Assembly: GCA_045591645.1 (NCBI GenBank)
Contig: JAZNTG010000006.1
Coordinates: 1-18,883 of the forward strand
Source of the DNA: SFWF01 sp045591645
GTDB taxonomy: Bacteria > Bacillota > Clostridia > Oscillospirales > Acutalibacteraceae
Direction of reading: 5' to 3'
DNA: 18,883 bases
Shown in pieces: positions 6,380 through 13,779 of the stretch (position 1 is the stretch's first letter; each line of letters begins with the position of its first letter). Under the pieces are notes generated by a model. It made no database searches and was not told the DNA's origin. It saw only the letters and a program-made list of their open reading frames with translations. The position numbers were made by a program, and so were the translations under genes.

Positions 6380-8776
6380 ATGAAAAAAATAATATCAATT
6401 ATTTGCATCGTTGCGTTATTGGTCACATCTATCGGTATGACCTTTACCAACGTTGCAGCCGCACCGGTAACGGCTCAGGGCTCTGACACCGTTTACTGGC
6501 CGACCTTTACCGACGACGAGGGTAACGCTTGGTATCCCTACGGCCCGTCCGACGCTCCGATTCCGGAGAATGTTAATCCAGAAGGTGATCTTACTGTTGT
6601 TGAGAACAACAGTGGGCTTCCTTTTACGGGACTATTCAACCTTGCCTCCGGATGCGTAGAGTCAAACTACATTCAAACAGACAAGGTAGCCGCTTCTTCT
6701 GTTGAGGCTGTGCTTTTCTATGTTGAGGCGCCGGAAGATACTGCCTATAGTTTCAAGTTCTATCTTTACGCGTACGATTCTAGCATGCAAGTGTACACAA
6801 GCAAAGGCAGATATTCGCTCGCAAATTGTAAATATAAGGCCGAAGGCAGCGACACTTGGTCAAGCATTCCGTCCACAACCACTTACTCTGTTGCATTATC
6901 TGCAGGCTTCAAAGGTTATATTTATTGGCCTATTAAAGAAGCTACTAACAATATTGGCTCGGGTGACGGTGCTATAACTGCTGAGGATTATATTGCAGGC
7001 TTGACTGTAGTTAATAACGGCATTCCCGAGGGTGAGAATGTTGTTGTGAGTGCACCCATGTACGTTATCGGCGACTTTGCAAATCCCGCTGCTCAGCCTG
7101 ATGAGTATGTTGTTGTAGGTGGTAATAAGTACTATTTCGATCCTATGAAAAATACCGTTTCCGGAGGTACTGCTCCTCAGAACGCTAATGTCGGCACTGT
7201 TTTATTGGACGCACCCTTAGGTGCCGCGGGTATTACATCAGCTAGAACATTTTCGATTATTAATGATTCAATAACTCCTCTTACTGACAGCGCTTCGGCA
7301 GAATTGGGACAGTACTACAATACCACCGCTTTAAGAAATACGGGAGTTAAGTTTAACTATACTTCTACTGAGGGTGGAAGTGATACCACCACGGCTAATC
7401 CGTTTAAACGGAAAGGTATTATGTTGTATGTGGACCTCTCTGCATGCGCTGCTACCACCACAGGATTAGATATTCAGGTTTTCCTTTGCAATGATACCGC
7501 TAATGCCAATGCTAACGCCTACCCGGGAGATTACAATTATCCGTTAAAATCAACTAAAAATTATTATTATCTTGCCGATGGCGCAAATTCCTGGACAACA
7601 GCAACAATGGGCGAGGATGCAGGTAGCAATATTATACTTCCTAATCAATTTAAAGGCTATGTGTACATTTATGATACAATGCGCACAGGAATTGATAACA
7701 GAAATTTATTGAAATATATTGATGTTAAACCTCTTGGTACCAATAACCCCACAGCAAAATATTATATCAGTGCACCCATCTTTGTAGACAGCTTTGACAG
7801 CACTTCCACCGTTGTTTATTATAAGAACAAAGCAGGACTTATGGACCTTGCTACAGGTGAGAAGTATGTTGAGGGCTATGATGAAGCTACTACTCCTTTC
7901 TATGGTGATGAGACTGCGCTTTACTACGATAGAGATTCTGTTGCACAGATCACTCCCGCAGCATTAGCAACAGATACTTTCTATCATGCTGATTTCGGCT
8001 TAAGTTCAAGCGACACAAACTTTAGCATAACGTCTGCGCTTAACACTTCTCTGGTTTCTTCACTCAGCGGAGCTATCAAGACTCCGTCCCTCAAGTTTGC
8101 CCCGACAGCAGCTGTTGCTAGTGGGCAGGTAATGTTAAAAATGAGCGAGTCGTTTAGTGCAAATAAGCAGTTAGTTTACTATATTAAGAACGGCGCAACC
8201 GAAACAAGTTGGAAGTACAGTACGATCGTTCCTCAGGGCGGCTCAGCTGTATCAGCCAGTTATATATCCGATTCTAATTTCGCTACTCGTACAAAGAGCA
8301 CAAAGCTGATATCGGTAGACGGAACTGTATATGATTCTGTAGTAAAGTATGTAGCAGGAAGTTCGATTGCTCCTGAGGTTGTTATCCCTGCAAACTTTGA
8401 GGGATATATGTGTATCGATCTCTTTAAAATTTACAGCTTTGGCACTCTCACCGAAGTAGTTCCAAGTCAACTTTATGCATTCCTTAGTTTAGATGCAGGT
8501 GAAGAGTTCTATATGAGTCTGCCTTTAGTAGTTGAGGGCAATCTGGATTACTTTAATGTTTCAGGCACTGCTTTCATCAATGATACTGAGGTTCCTCAGA
8601 ACGTTAAGGGCAACTTCGCAATTCCTTATGACCACAACGGTGACCTTAAGGTTAATATTCTTGACCTTGTAAAGGCTGACTTAAAGGATACTGCTGACTA
8701 TGCGCTTATGCGCGAGAATTATTTTGACATTTCTGTAGATTCCGCAGCAGTGGCATCGGTTTTTACAGAGCGCTGA
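6380..8776 (+). CDS. large secreted protein, N-terminal part: three related modules and a dockerin-like segment (frame broken at 3' end)
   Basis: Begins with a clear signal peptide (MKKIISIICIVALLVTSIGM, cleavage near residues 26-31 after NVAA). Three related modules of about 248 residues follow. Each has an F-(K/E)-G-Y block (residues 177, 424, 673) and, 40-47 residues later, a S-(A/L)-P block (224, 464, 713) followed by a hydrophobic strand, plus a shared aromatic W strand upstream. The composition (Ser/Thr/Tyr-rich, beta-strand-like) suggests carbohydrate-binding or adhesion modules, but I do not recognise a named family. At residue 751 a dockerin-type calcium loop appears (DHNGDLKVNILDLVKADL, with D, N, D, N, D at the loop positions). 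The frame stops at 8774-8776, shortly after a T5 run. Read in the -1 frame, the DUF4874/DUF4832 region continues without a stop, so this is very likely the front half of one 1394-residue protein. GGGAG lies 10 nt before ATG. The partner and substrate are unknown. Confidence 0.8.
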   Translation: MKKIISIICIVALLVTSIGMTFTNVAAAPVTAQGSDTVYWPTFTDDEGNAWYPYGPSDAPIPENVNPEGDLTVVENNSGLPFTGLFNLASGCVESNYIQTDKVAASSVEAVLFYVEAPEDTAYSFKFYLYAYDSSMQVYTSKGRYSLANCKYKAEGSDTWSSIPSTTTYSVALSAGFKGYIYWPIKEATNNIGSGDGAITAEDYIAGLTVVNNGIPEGENVVVSAPMYVIGDFANPAAQPDEYVVVGGNKYYFDPMKNTVSGGTAPQNANVGTVLLDAPLGAAGITSARTFSIINDSITPLTDSASAELGQYYNTTALRNTGVKFNYTSTEGGSDTTTANPFKRKGIMLYVDLSACAATTTGLDIQVFLCNDTANANANAYPGDYNYPLKSTKNYYYLADGANSWTTATMGEDAGSNIILPNQFKGYVYIYDTMRTGIDNRNLLKYIDVKPLGTNNPTAKYYISAPIFVDSFDSTSTVVYYKNKAGLMDLATGEKYVEGYDEATTPFYGDETALYYDRDSVAQITPAALATDTFYHADFGLSSSDTNFSITSALNTSLVSSLSGAIKTPSLKFAPTAAVASGQVMLKMSESFSANKQLVYYIKNGATETSWKYSTIVPQGGSAVSASYISDSNFATRTKSTKLISVDGTVYDSVVKYVAGSSIAPEVVIPANFEGYMCIDLFKIYSFGTLTEVVPSQLYAFLSLDAGEEFYMSLPLVVEGNLDYFNVSGTAFINDTEVPQNVKGNFAIPYDHNGDLKVNILDLVKADLKDTADYALMRENYFDISVDSAAVASVFTER
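8630..8683 (+). other. dockerin-like calcium-binding segment inside the secreted protein
   Basis: Encodes residues 751-768 (DHNGDLKVNILDLVKADL). Asp/Asn at positions 1, 3, 5, 9 and 12 match the EF-hand-like loop of dockerin repeats, followed by the short amphipathic helix. A second, degenerate half (YALMRENYF... to FYRALTAG) is completed only when the frame change at 8760-8764 is corrected. It lies in the middle of the restored protein and not, as is usual, near an end. Confidence 0.6.
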
Positions 8777-10563
8777 CAGCAGGTAGTGGCTCAAAGGCTG
8801 TTAGCGTAGTAAACGGATATAGCAATGATGTGTTACTGTACGATAACCCTGACAGGGGTTATCGTACCACCGTCACCTATGTTATCGAGAATGAGCACAA
8901 AGTTAATGGGGCAAAAGAAGATAAATGTGACCTCATTCATAAATGTAAGTATATTGATGGTGAATATGTACCGGCTGATGACGGCACTATTTTGAGAGAA
9001 AATACAGCCTCAGCTTGTTACGGTAAGCATGATATACGCACAACGTATGCTAACCTGAACACTGCCGATAAACAGGAAATAGCTGACTATGTTATTAATA
9101 GTATAGCTTTCAATACAGGAAGCGGTAAAAACGATTACAAGGCTAAGACTATACTTGTTCAGAGCCGTCTGCCAGATTACCGTTACAGCGAGACCTTACC
9201 CGCCGGCGCACTTGAAGCTTACGAGCTGCTGTTTAAGGAATGTGATGACCTTGAAGCGAGAGTGCTTTTCCGTGTAGGATATCATTTAGTTCAAAAGAAT
9301 ATGACCTTAACCGCAGGCAGCGGTGCACCTACCGACGCTGAAAGAGAAGAGGCTTATGTAAGTAAGGATATTATGCTTGCGCATATCGAGCAGCTTGGTC
9401 AGTTCCTTCAGACCAGCGCCTACGGTGATGTCGTATCCAAGATATCCAGCGGCTTTATAGGCTCAGGCGGTGAGATGGCTACAAATTATCAGTGGCCCAC
9501 CCTTGATGATGATGACTACAATGATGTTATCAAAGCAATTATTGATGATATCTGCATACCGAACGGTATAGTTTATACTACCCGCTTGCCAAAATACAGA
9601 GCAAACTTCCTTGCAGCTTATCCAGGCTATGATGACTATATCGGCATTAATATTGATGCGGTTTACGGAGAGACTGAGCAATACGGTTATCATTCCAGCT
9701 GTGTACAATATAATCATAATTTTCAAAATGCCGGTAATAAGTGCAATCAGGGTGCTGAGCATGAGCCTAATGAATGGTGGGAGTATATGAGCGCAATTGC
9801 TGCGTACACTCCTCAGTCTGGTGAGATGTATCATTACGGCGATCTTGTAAATTATGGCAGAACCGACATCAGCGGTCTTAAAGTAATTTTACAGATGGCT
9901 CATCATCGCTACGCTACCTTCAGCCAATGGAATGGCTATATGGAAAGAGGAAACTCAACCACTAACGGTTCTATAATGCAGAATTGGATCGATAATGAAG
10001 TTGTTACTAAGGCGTGGCTTGATGAAAACGGAATAATTTATGATCCTGCTTGGTTCATAGATGCAAACGGAAACGAGATTACCACCCGCAATCCCTTTGA
10101 GTTCTTACGTGACCACCTCGGCTATAAGCTTGTAGCACAGGATCTGATCCTGAAGGGTGATATCATAGCAGGCGGTAACCTCTATGCAAACCTTGCTCTT
10201 AAGAACTACGGCTTTGCAGCCGCCTTCGGTCTTGAAAGCAGCCTCGTTATCCTTGATGCAAACGGTAACGTAGTTTCCAAGGTATCTGCAGGCGATCCGT
10301 CAACCTGGTATAGCCTTCCTACCGATTATTATGTCGAGGCAAAAAGCGGCAGTGTACAGGATGATGTTCTTACTCATTCGGTATCGGCTAATGTAAGTCT
10401 GCCGAGCACAAGCGGTACCTACCGTCTTGCCCTTCTCCTTGAGAATGAAACAGGCGATACAGCCCGTCTCAGTAATGCCAACGAAGAAGGTTTCAGCTAC
10501 ACTGCTGATAATAACAAAAGGACAACAGGCTACAACGTCCTTTACACATTTACTATTGATTAA
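8764..10563 (+). CDS. DUF4874/DUF4832 secreted protein, C-terminal part, displaced into the -1 frame
   Basis: Continuation of the preceding open frame. The first GTG (8830) has no ribosome binding site and the frame is open further back, to 8728. Codons just after the T5 run read YRALTAGSGS, which completes the final helix expected of a dockerin second half. NPDRGYRT, about 26 residues later, is the NP-x-RG-(F/Y) start of DUF4874-type domains. A predicted alpha/beta barrel follows (TILVQSRLPDYRYS, LEARVLFRVGYHL), then a DUF4832-type end: NPFEFLRDHLGYKLVAQDL, a KNYGFAAAF strand and a beta-sandwich C-terminus (LPSTSGTYRLALLLEN). The function of these domains is unsettled; a sugar-active role is often supposed because they occur in secreted proteins of polysaccharide degraders. 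No sortase motif or membrane anchor ends the protein. As it stands this part would not be translated, unless the frame change is a sequencing error or ribosomes shift frame. Confidence 0.75.
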   Translation, partial: YRALTAGSGSKAVSVVNGYSNDVLLYDNPDRGYRTTVTYVIENEHKVNGAKEDKCDLIHKCKYIDGEYVPADDGTILRENTASACYGKHDIRTTYANLNTADKQEIADYVINSIAFNTGSGKNDYKAKTILVQSRLPDYRYSETLPAGALEAYELLFKECDDLEARVLFRVGYHLVQKNMTLTAGSGAPTDAEREEAYVSKDIMLAHIEQLGQFLQTSAYGDVVSKISSGFIGSGGEMATNYQWPTLDDDDYNDVIKAIIDDICIPNGIVYTTRLPKYRANFLAAYPGYDDYIGINIDAVYGETEQYGYHSSCVQYNHNFQNAGNKCNQGAEHEPNEWWEYMSAIAAYTPQSGEMYHYGDLVNYGRTDISGLKVILQMAHHRYATFSQWNGYMERGNSTTNGSIMQNWIDNEVVTKAWLDENGIIYDPAWFIDANGNEITTRNPFEFLRDHLGYKLVAQDLILKGDIIAGGNLYANLALKNYGFAAAFGLESSLVILDANGNVVSKVSAGDPSTWYSLPTDYYVEAKSGSVQDDVLTHSVSANVSLPSTSGTYRLALLLENETGDTARLSNANEEGFSYTADNNKRTTGYNVLYTFTID

Positions 10564-10568
10564 TCTTG

Positions 10569-10606
10569 AAACCGCATTGGCACTTTTGCCAATGCGGTTT
10601 TTATCT
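10569..10606 (+). terminator. intrinsic terminator of the secreted-protein gene
   Basis: A perfect 14-bp stem (AAACCGCATTGGCA 10569-10582 with TGCCAATGCGGTTT 10587-10600, loop CTTT) followed by T-rich sequence. It contains the whole 11-bp stem of the tsf terminator, differing in the loop. It starts 5 nt after the stop codon. Confidence 0.93.
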
Positions 10607-10644
10607 TTTTTAAATTATGAACACCACCGTAGGGGACGGCGTTA

Positions 10645-10700
10645 TTCCCCTGATAGGGGAAATGTCCAAAGGACAAAAGGGTAATGACAAGCGAAGCTTG
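10645..10700. repeat. cassette of three tandem mini-hairpins inside copy B
   Basis: Three perfect short inverted repeats in a row: TTCCCC-TGATA-GGGGAA (10645-10661), TGTCC-AAA-GGACA (10663-10675) and CAAGC-GAA-GCTTG (10688-10700). The block is bounded by GTTAT (10641-10645) and its inverse ATAAC (10703-10707). It is absent from copy A, so it looks like an insertion into, or an alternative left end of, the repeat. Confidence 0.65.
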
Positions 10701-10748
10701 CCATAACCTCGACGTCCCGTATATAAATGCGCCGCAGGCACATTAATT

Positions 10749-10769
10749 CTGTATTCTGCATTCTGCATT
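10749..10769. repeat. CTGCATT heptamer tandem repeat, 3 units
   Basis: One CTGTATT followed by two CTGCATT units; it corresponds to the four-unit array at 6153-6180. Confidence 0.85.
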
Positions 10770-10818
10770 AAAAAAACGGACGACCAATGGTCGCCCCTAC
10801 ATCCCGCCGTTTTTTATA

Positions 10819-10847
10819 TTGACTTTATTTCGCCGTTATTGTAAAAT
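10819..10847 (+). promoter_or_regulatory. sigma-A promoter of the pyrH operon
   Basis: TTGACT (10819-10824) and TAAAAT (10842-10847) with a 17-bp spacer, 19 bp beyond the end of repeat copy B. It allows the pyrH-polC genes to be transcribed independently of rpsB-tsf and of the inserted gene, each of which has its own terminator. Confidence 0.8.
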
Positions 10848-10887
10848 GATATACGGAGATTTTATGTAACAGCGGAGGTTGAAGGTT

Positions 10888-11598
10888 ATGGAAAACAAAC
10901 CTGTATATAAAAGAGTACTTATTAAACTCAGCGGCGAGGCTCTCGCAGGGGAGAAAAAGACAGGACTTGATTTTGATACGGTGCTTCGCGTTTGCGAAAG
11001 CGTAAAGAAATGTCACGATATGGGAGCCGAGATCGCGATAGTAGTAGGCGGCGGCAACTTCTGGAGAGGCCGTTCAAGCGGCAAGATGGACCGCACTCGC
11101 GCTGACCATATGGGTATGCTCGCTACCACTATAAATTCACTCGGACTTTGTGATGCGCTTGAGCAATTAGGTGTTGACGTCCGCGTTCAGACCGCTATCG
11201 ATATGCGTCAGGTTGCTGAGCCTTATATCAGAAACAAGGCTGTCCGCCACCTTGAAAAGGGAAGAGTGGTAATTTTCGGCTGCGGAACAGGCAACCCCTT
11301 CTTCTCAACCGATACTGCAGCGGCACTCAGAGCTGCCGAGATAGATGCCGATGTTATCTTCAAGGCGACCAATGTTGACGGCGTATATGACTCTGATCCG
11401 AAAACAAATCCCAACGCAGTAAAGTATGACAAGCTGACCCATCACGATGTTCTGAATCAGGAGCTTCACGTTATGGACAGCACAGCCGCATCCCTGTGTA
11501 TGGATAACGGCATCAAGATACTTGTTTTCAACCTTTCCGACCCCGATAATCTCGTCCGCGCAATAAAGGGTGAGGAGATTGGAACACTCGTTTATTAA
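10888..11598 (+). CDS. pyrH: uridylate (UMP) kinase
   Basis: Phosphorylates UMP to UDP with ATP; a hexameric amino-acid-kinase-fold enzyme regulated by GTP and UTP in many bacteria. It has the family's KRVLIKLSGEAL start, AIVVGGGNFWRGR, DHMGMLATTINSLGL, the GTGNPFFSTDTAAALRAAEI phosphate/UMP region and the closing FNLSDPDNLVRAIKGE. The frame is open from a TTG at 10879, but that codon touches the GGAGG ribosome binding site (10874-10878). The ATG at 10888, 9 nt behind it, is the better start and gives the usual 236 residues. It is the first gene of the operon, 25 bp ahead of frr. Confidence 0.96.
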   Translation: MENKPVYKRVLIKLSGEALAGEKKTGLDFDTVLRVCESVKKCHDMGAEIAIVVGGGNFWRGRSSGKMDRTRADHMGMLATTINSLGLCDALEQLGVDVRVQTAIDMRQVAEPYIRNKAVRHLEKGRVVIFGCGTGNPFFSTDTAAALRAAEIDADVIFKATNVDGVYDSDPKTNPNAVKYDKLTHHDVLNQELHVMDSTAASLCMDNGIKILVFNLSDPDNLVRAIKGEEIGTLVY

Positions 11599-11623
11599 AA
11601 AATAATCCTCGGAGGTAACATAT

Positions 11624-12178
11624 ATGAACGAACTCATCAAAAAGACAGAAGAACGTATGGATAAATCCATAAACGCCCTTACTCGCGAGTTTGGAACAGT
11701 AAGAGCAGGAAGAGCTAACCCCTCTGTGCTCGACAAGATAACCGTAGACTATTACGGTGTTCCTACCCCCATTCAGCAGATAGCGACTGTATCTGTACCT
11801 GAAGCACGTATTTTACAGATCCAGCCGTGGGATACCACCACCTTAAAGCTTATTGAGAAGGCTATTCAGGTATCCGATATCGGTATCAACCCCAACAACG
11901 ACGGCAGAGTCATCCGCCTTTCTTTCCCGCCTCTCACTGAGGAGAGAAGACGCGACCTCGTAAAAGAGATCAAGAAAATGGCTGAGGATTCCAAGGTAGC
12001 TGTCCGCTCCATCAGACGCGACGCTATCGAAAAGCTGAAAGGCCTCAAGAAGGATAATCTGATCACCGAGGATGATCAGGCAAACGGCGAGAAGAAAATA
12101 CAGAATCTTACCGACAAGTTCTGCGCCGAGATCGATACTCTTCAGGCGGCAAAGGAAAAGGAAATTCTCGAAATCTAA
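11624..12178 (+). CDS. frr: ribosome recycling factor
   Basis: Splits post-termination ribosomes together with EF-G. The 184-residue protein is full length: the long three-helix bundle begins TEERMDKSINALTREFGTVRAGRANPSVLD, the small beta domain contains YYGVPTPIQQIATVSVPEARILQIQPWD, and the bundle closes with PPLTEERRRDLVKEIKKMAEDSKVAVRSIRRDA. GGAGG lies 8 nt before ATG. It follows pyrH by 25 bp, the conserved pairing; uppS starts about 53 bp downstream. Confidence 0.97.
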   Translation: MNELIKKTEERMDKSINALTREFGTVRAGRANPSVLDKITVDYYGVPTPIQQIATVSVPEARILQIQPWDTTTLKLIEKAIQVSDIGINPNNDGRVIRLSFPPLTEERRRDLVKEIKKMAEDSKVAVRSIRRDAIEKLKGLKKDNLITEDDQANGEKKIQNLTDKFCAEIDTLQAAKEKEILEI

Positions 12179-12231
12179 AGCAGAAAGTCATCGTAGCGGC
12201 GCTATGGTGACTTTTTTGAAAGGTGATACAG

Positions 12232-12954
12232 TTGGCTCTTTTTAAGAAAAAGGAAAAACTCGCGGCAGAGCGCAAGCTCCCCGAGCACATTGCCATAATT
12301 ATGGACGGCAACGGCAGATGGGCAAAAAAACGCAGCCTGCCGAGGACCGCGGGTCACGCCGCAGGCAGTAAAAAGTTTAAGGAAATAGCAAGATATTGCA
12401 ACAAGATTGGTATAAAATACCTGACTGTTTATGCCTTTTCGACCGAAAATTGGCGCAGACCAAAAGAAGAGGTCGATGCCATTATGAACATTTTCAGAGA
12501 TTATCTCCGCGATTCTGCAAACTTTAAATCTGAAAATATTATGCTCAAATTCATCGGTGACAGAAGCGGTATGCCCGAGGATATCGTAAAGCTTATGGAA
12601 CAGGCAGAGTTTGATTCCAAGGACGCAACAGGTCTTCGCGTTTATATGGCTATAAACTACGGCGGCAGGGATGAGCTTGTTCACGCGGTACGTGATATCA
12701 TAAACGAGGGCATAAAAGCCGAGGATATAACCGAGGACACTATTTCAAAGAGGATCTATACCAAGGACTACCCCGATCCCGAGCTGATAATTCGCCCGAG
12801 CGGAGAGTACCGTCTTTCAAACTTCCTTATATGGCAGTCGGCTTACAGCGAGTTCTGGTTTTCCAATGTCTTATGGCCCGACTTTACGCCCGATGATCTT
12901 GAACAGGCGATAGACGATTATAATAACAGAAACAGACGCTTCGGAGGTGTCTAA
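12232..12954 (+). CDS. uppS: undecaprenyl diphosphate synthase (isoprenyl transferase)
   Basis: Cis-prenyltransferase that adds isopentenyl units to farnesyl diphosphate to form the C55 lipid carrier for peptidoglycan and other wall polymers. Hallmarks: PEHIAIIMDGNGRWAKKR with catalytic Asp25, FSTENWRRP, AINYGGRDEL, and the C-terminal RPSGEYRLSNFLIWQSAYSEFWF. The frame is open from a GTG at 12223, but that codon lies in the AAAGGTG ribosome binding site (12219-12225). The TTG at 12232, 8 nt behind AAAGG, is preferred and gives 240 residues (MALFKKKEK). Its substrate is supplied by the pathway of dxr and ispG in the same operon. cdsA follows after 6 bp. Confidence 0.94.
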   Translation: MALFKKKEKLAAERKLPEHIAIIMDGNGRWAKKRSLPRTAGHAAGSKKFKEIARYCNKIGIKYLTVYAFSTENWRRPKEEVDAIMNIFRDYLRDSANFKSENIMLKFIGDRSGMPEDIVKLMEQAEFDSKDATGLRVYMAINYGGRDELVHAVRDIINEGIKAEDITEDTISKRIYTKDYPDPELIIRPSGEYRLSNFLIWQSAYSEFWFSNVLWPDFTPDDLEQAIDDYNNRNRRFGGV

Positions 12955-12960
12955 AGCTTT

Positions 12961-13779
12961 ATGAAAACAAGAATTATTTCAGGTGCGGTCGCGGTAGCCT
13001 TACTTATAGCCGTGCTGATAATCAATAGCTATTGGTCGGTGACGGCGGTCATCTTTATAGCTTTGCTCGCCGCGCTTGCCTCATATGAAATGCTGTTTAA
13101 TACAGGCTGTGTTAAAAATATGCTCGCCGTTATCGGTGCTATGCTCTATTCCTTTGCGGTGCAGTTTTCCTATGCGGGAATTCTGCCCGTATCGACGTCT
13201 GTTTTGACGGTGGTTTATGTTCTTTTAATAGTTGCCGTGTCGCTTAAGTTCCACAGCTCATTCAAGCCTGACGCTATCACAATGAGCCTTTCAATGCCGA
13301 TACTTATATCCTATGCATTTTCTACTTTGGTAGGGCTTTTGAATAATGACGGCTACGGGATTTTCTATCTTGTGTTACTGCTCAACTTCTCTTCTGTTGC
13401 CGACTGCTTCGCATATTTTACGGGAGTTGCTATTGGAAAACATAAATTAGCACCTGTTATAAGTCCCAAAAAGACAATAGAGGGCTCTGTCGGCGGAATT
13501 ATCGGCTCTGTTATCGGAACCGTTGTCATCTGCCTTATATTTAATTCAATATACGACCTCAAAACGAATATGCTCATTCTCTGCCTTATAACACCCGTTA
13601 TGGCGGTTGTGGGTATGCTTGGAGATCTCTTTACATCGGCTATCAAACGTACCTATGGCATTAAAGACTACGGCAATATTATGCCCGGACACGGCGGAGT
13701 GCTCGACAGATTTGATTCTATTCTGCTCTCGGCTCCCGTATTGGCACTTCTTTTAAACTATGTGGAGGTAATCTATTGA
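12961..13779 (+). CDS. cdsA: phosphatidate cytidylyltransferase
   Basis: Makes CDP-diacylglycerol from phosphatidic acid and CTP in the membrane, the branch point of phospholipid synthesis. The 272-residue protein is highly hydrophobic, with about 7-8 membrane segments starting at residue 5. It carries the SPKKTIEGSVGG motif and the family signature at 226-252 (S-A-I-K-R...G-I-K-D...PGHGG...DRFD). Its GGAGG ribosome binding site lies inside the end of uppS, and its stop overlaps the dxr start by 4 bp (TTGA), so uppS, cdsA and dxr are probably translationally coupled. Confidence 0.95.
   Translation: MKTRIISGAVAVALLIAVLIINSYWSVTAVIFIALLAALASYEMLFNTGCVKNMLAVIGAMLYSFAVQFSYAGILPVSTSVLTVVYVLLIVAVSLKFHSSFKPDAITMSLSMPILISYAFSTLVGLLNNDGYGIFYLVLLLNFSSVADCFAYFTGVAIGKHKLAPVISPKKTIEGSVGGIIGSVIGTVVICLIFNSIYDLKTNMLILCLITPVMAVVGMLGDLFTSAIKRTYGIKDYGNIMPGHGGVLDRFDSILLSAPVLALLLNYVEVIY

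Larger units (their letters stand above)
10629..10800. repeat. short palindrome-ended repeat, copy B (172 bp)
   Basis: Bounded by GTAGGGG (10629-10635) and CCCCTAC (10794-10800). From ATATAAATGCGCC (about 10720) to the right end it is nearly identical to copy A at 6099-6212, apart from one fewer CTGCATT heptamer and one fewer A. The left part differs and carries a cassette of three small hairpins (10645-10700). The sequence just outside the right end (ATCCCGCCG) also matches copy A (ATCTCGCCG), so the similarity extends slightly past the element. The gap 10564-10887 holds only the terminator, this repeat and the pyrH promoter. Confidence 0.8.

Noticed and set aside
8756..8770. Programmed -1 frameshift site at GGTTTTTAC
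   Set aside because: The heptamer does not fit X-XXY-YYZ in the zero frame (G-GTT-TTT), no clear downstream pseudoknot was seen, and T5 is short for transcriptional slippage. A plain indel or read error is simpler.
8830..8832. Independent GTG start for the DUF4832 region
   Set aside because: No Shine-Dalgarno sequence precedes it, and sequence fitting a dockerin end lies in frame upstream of it.
10427..10684. Open frame of 85 codons spanning the end of the DUF4832 gene, the terminator and part of repeat B
   Set aside because: It runs through a terminator hairpin and a repeat and overlaps a real gene in another frame; not a plausible protein.
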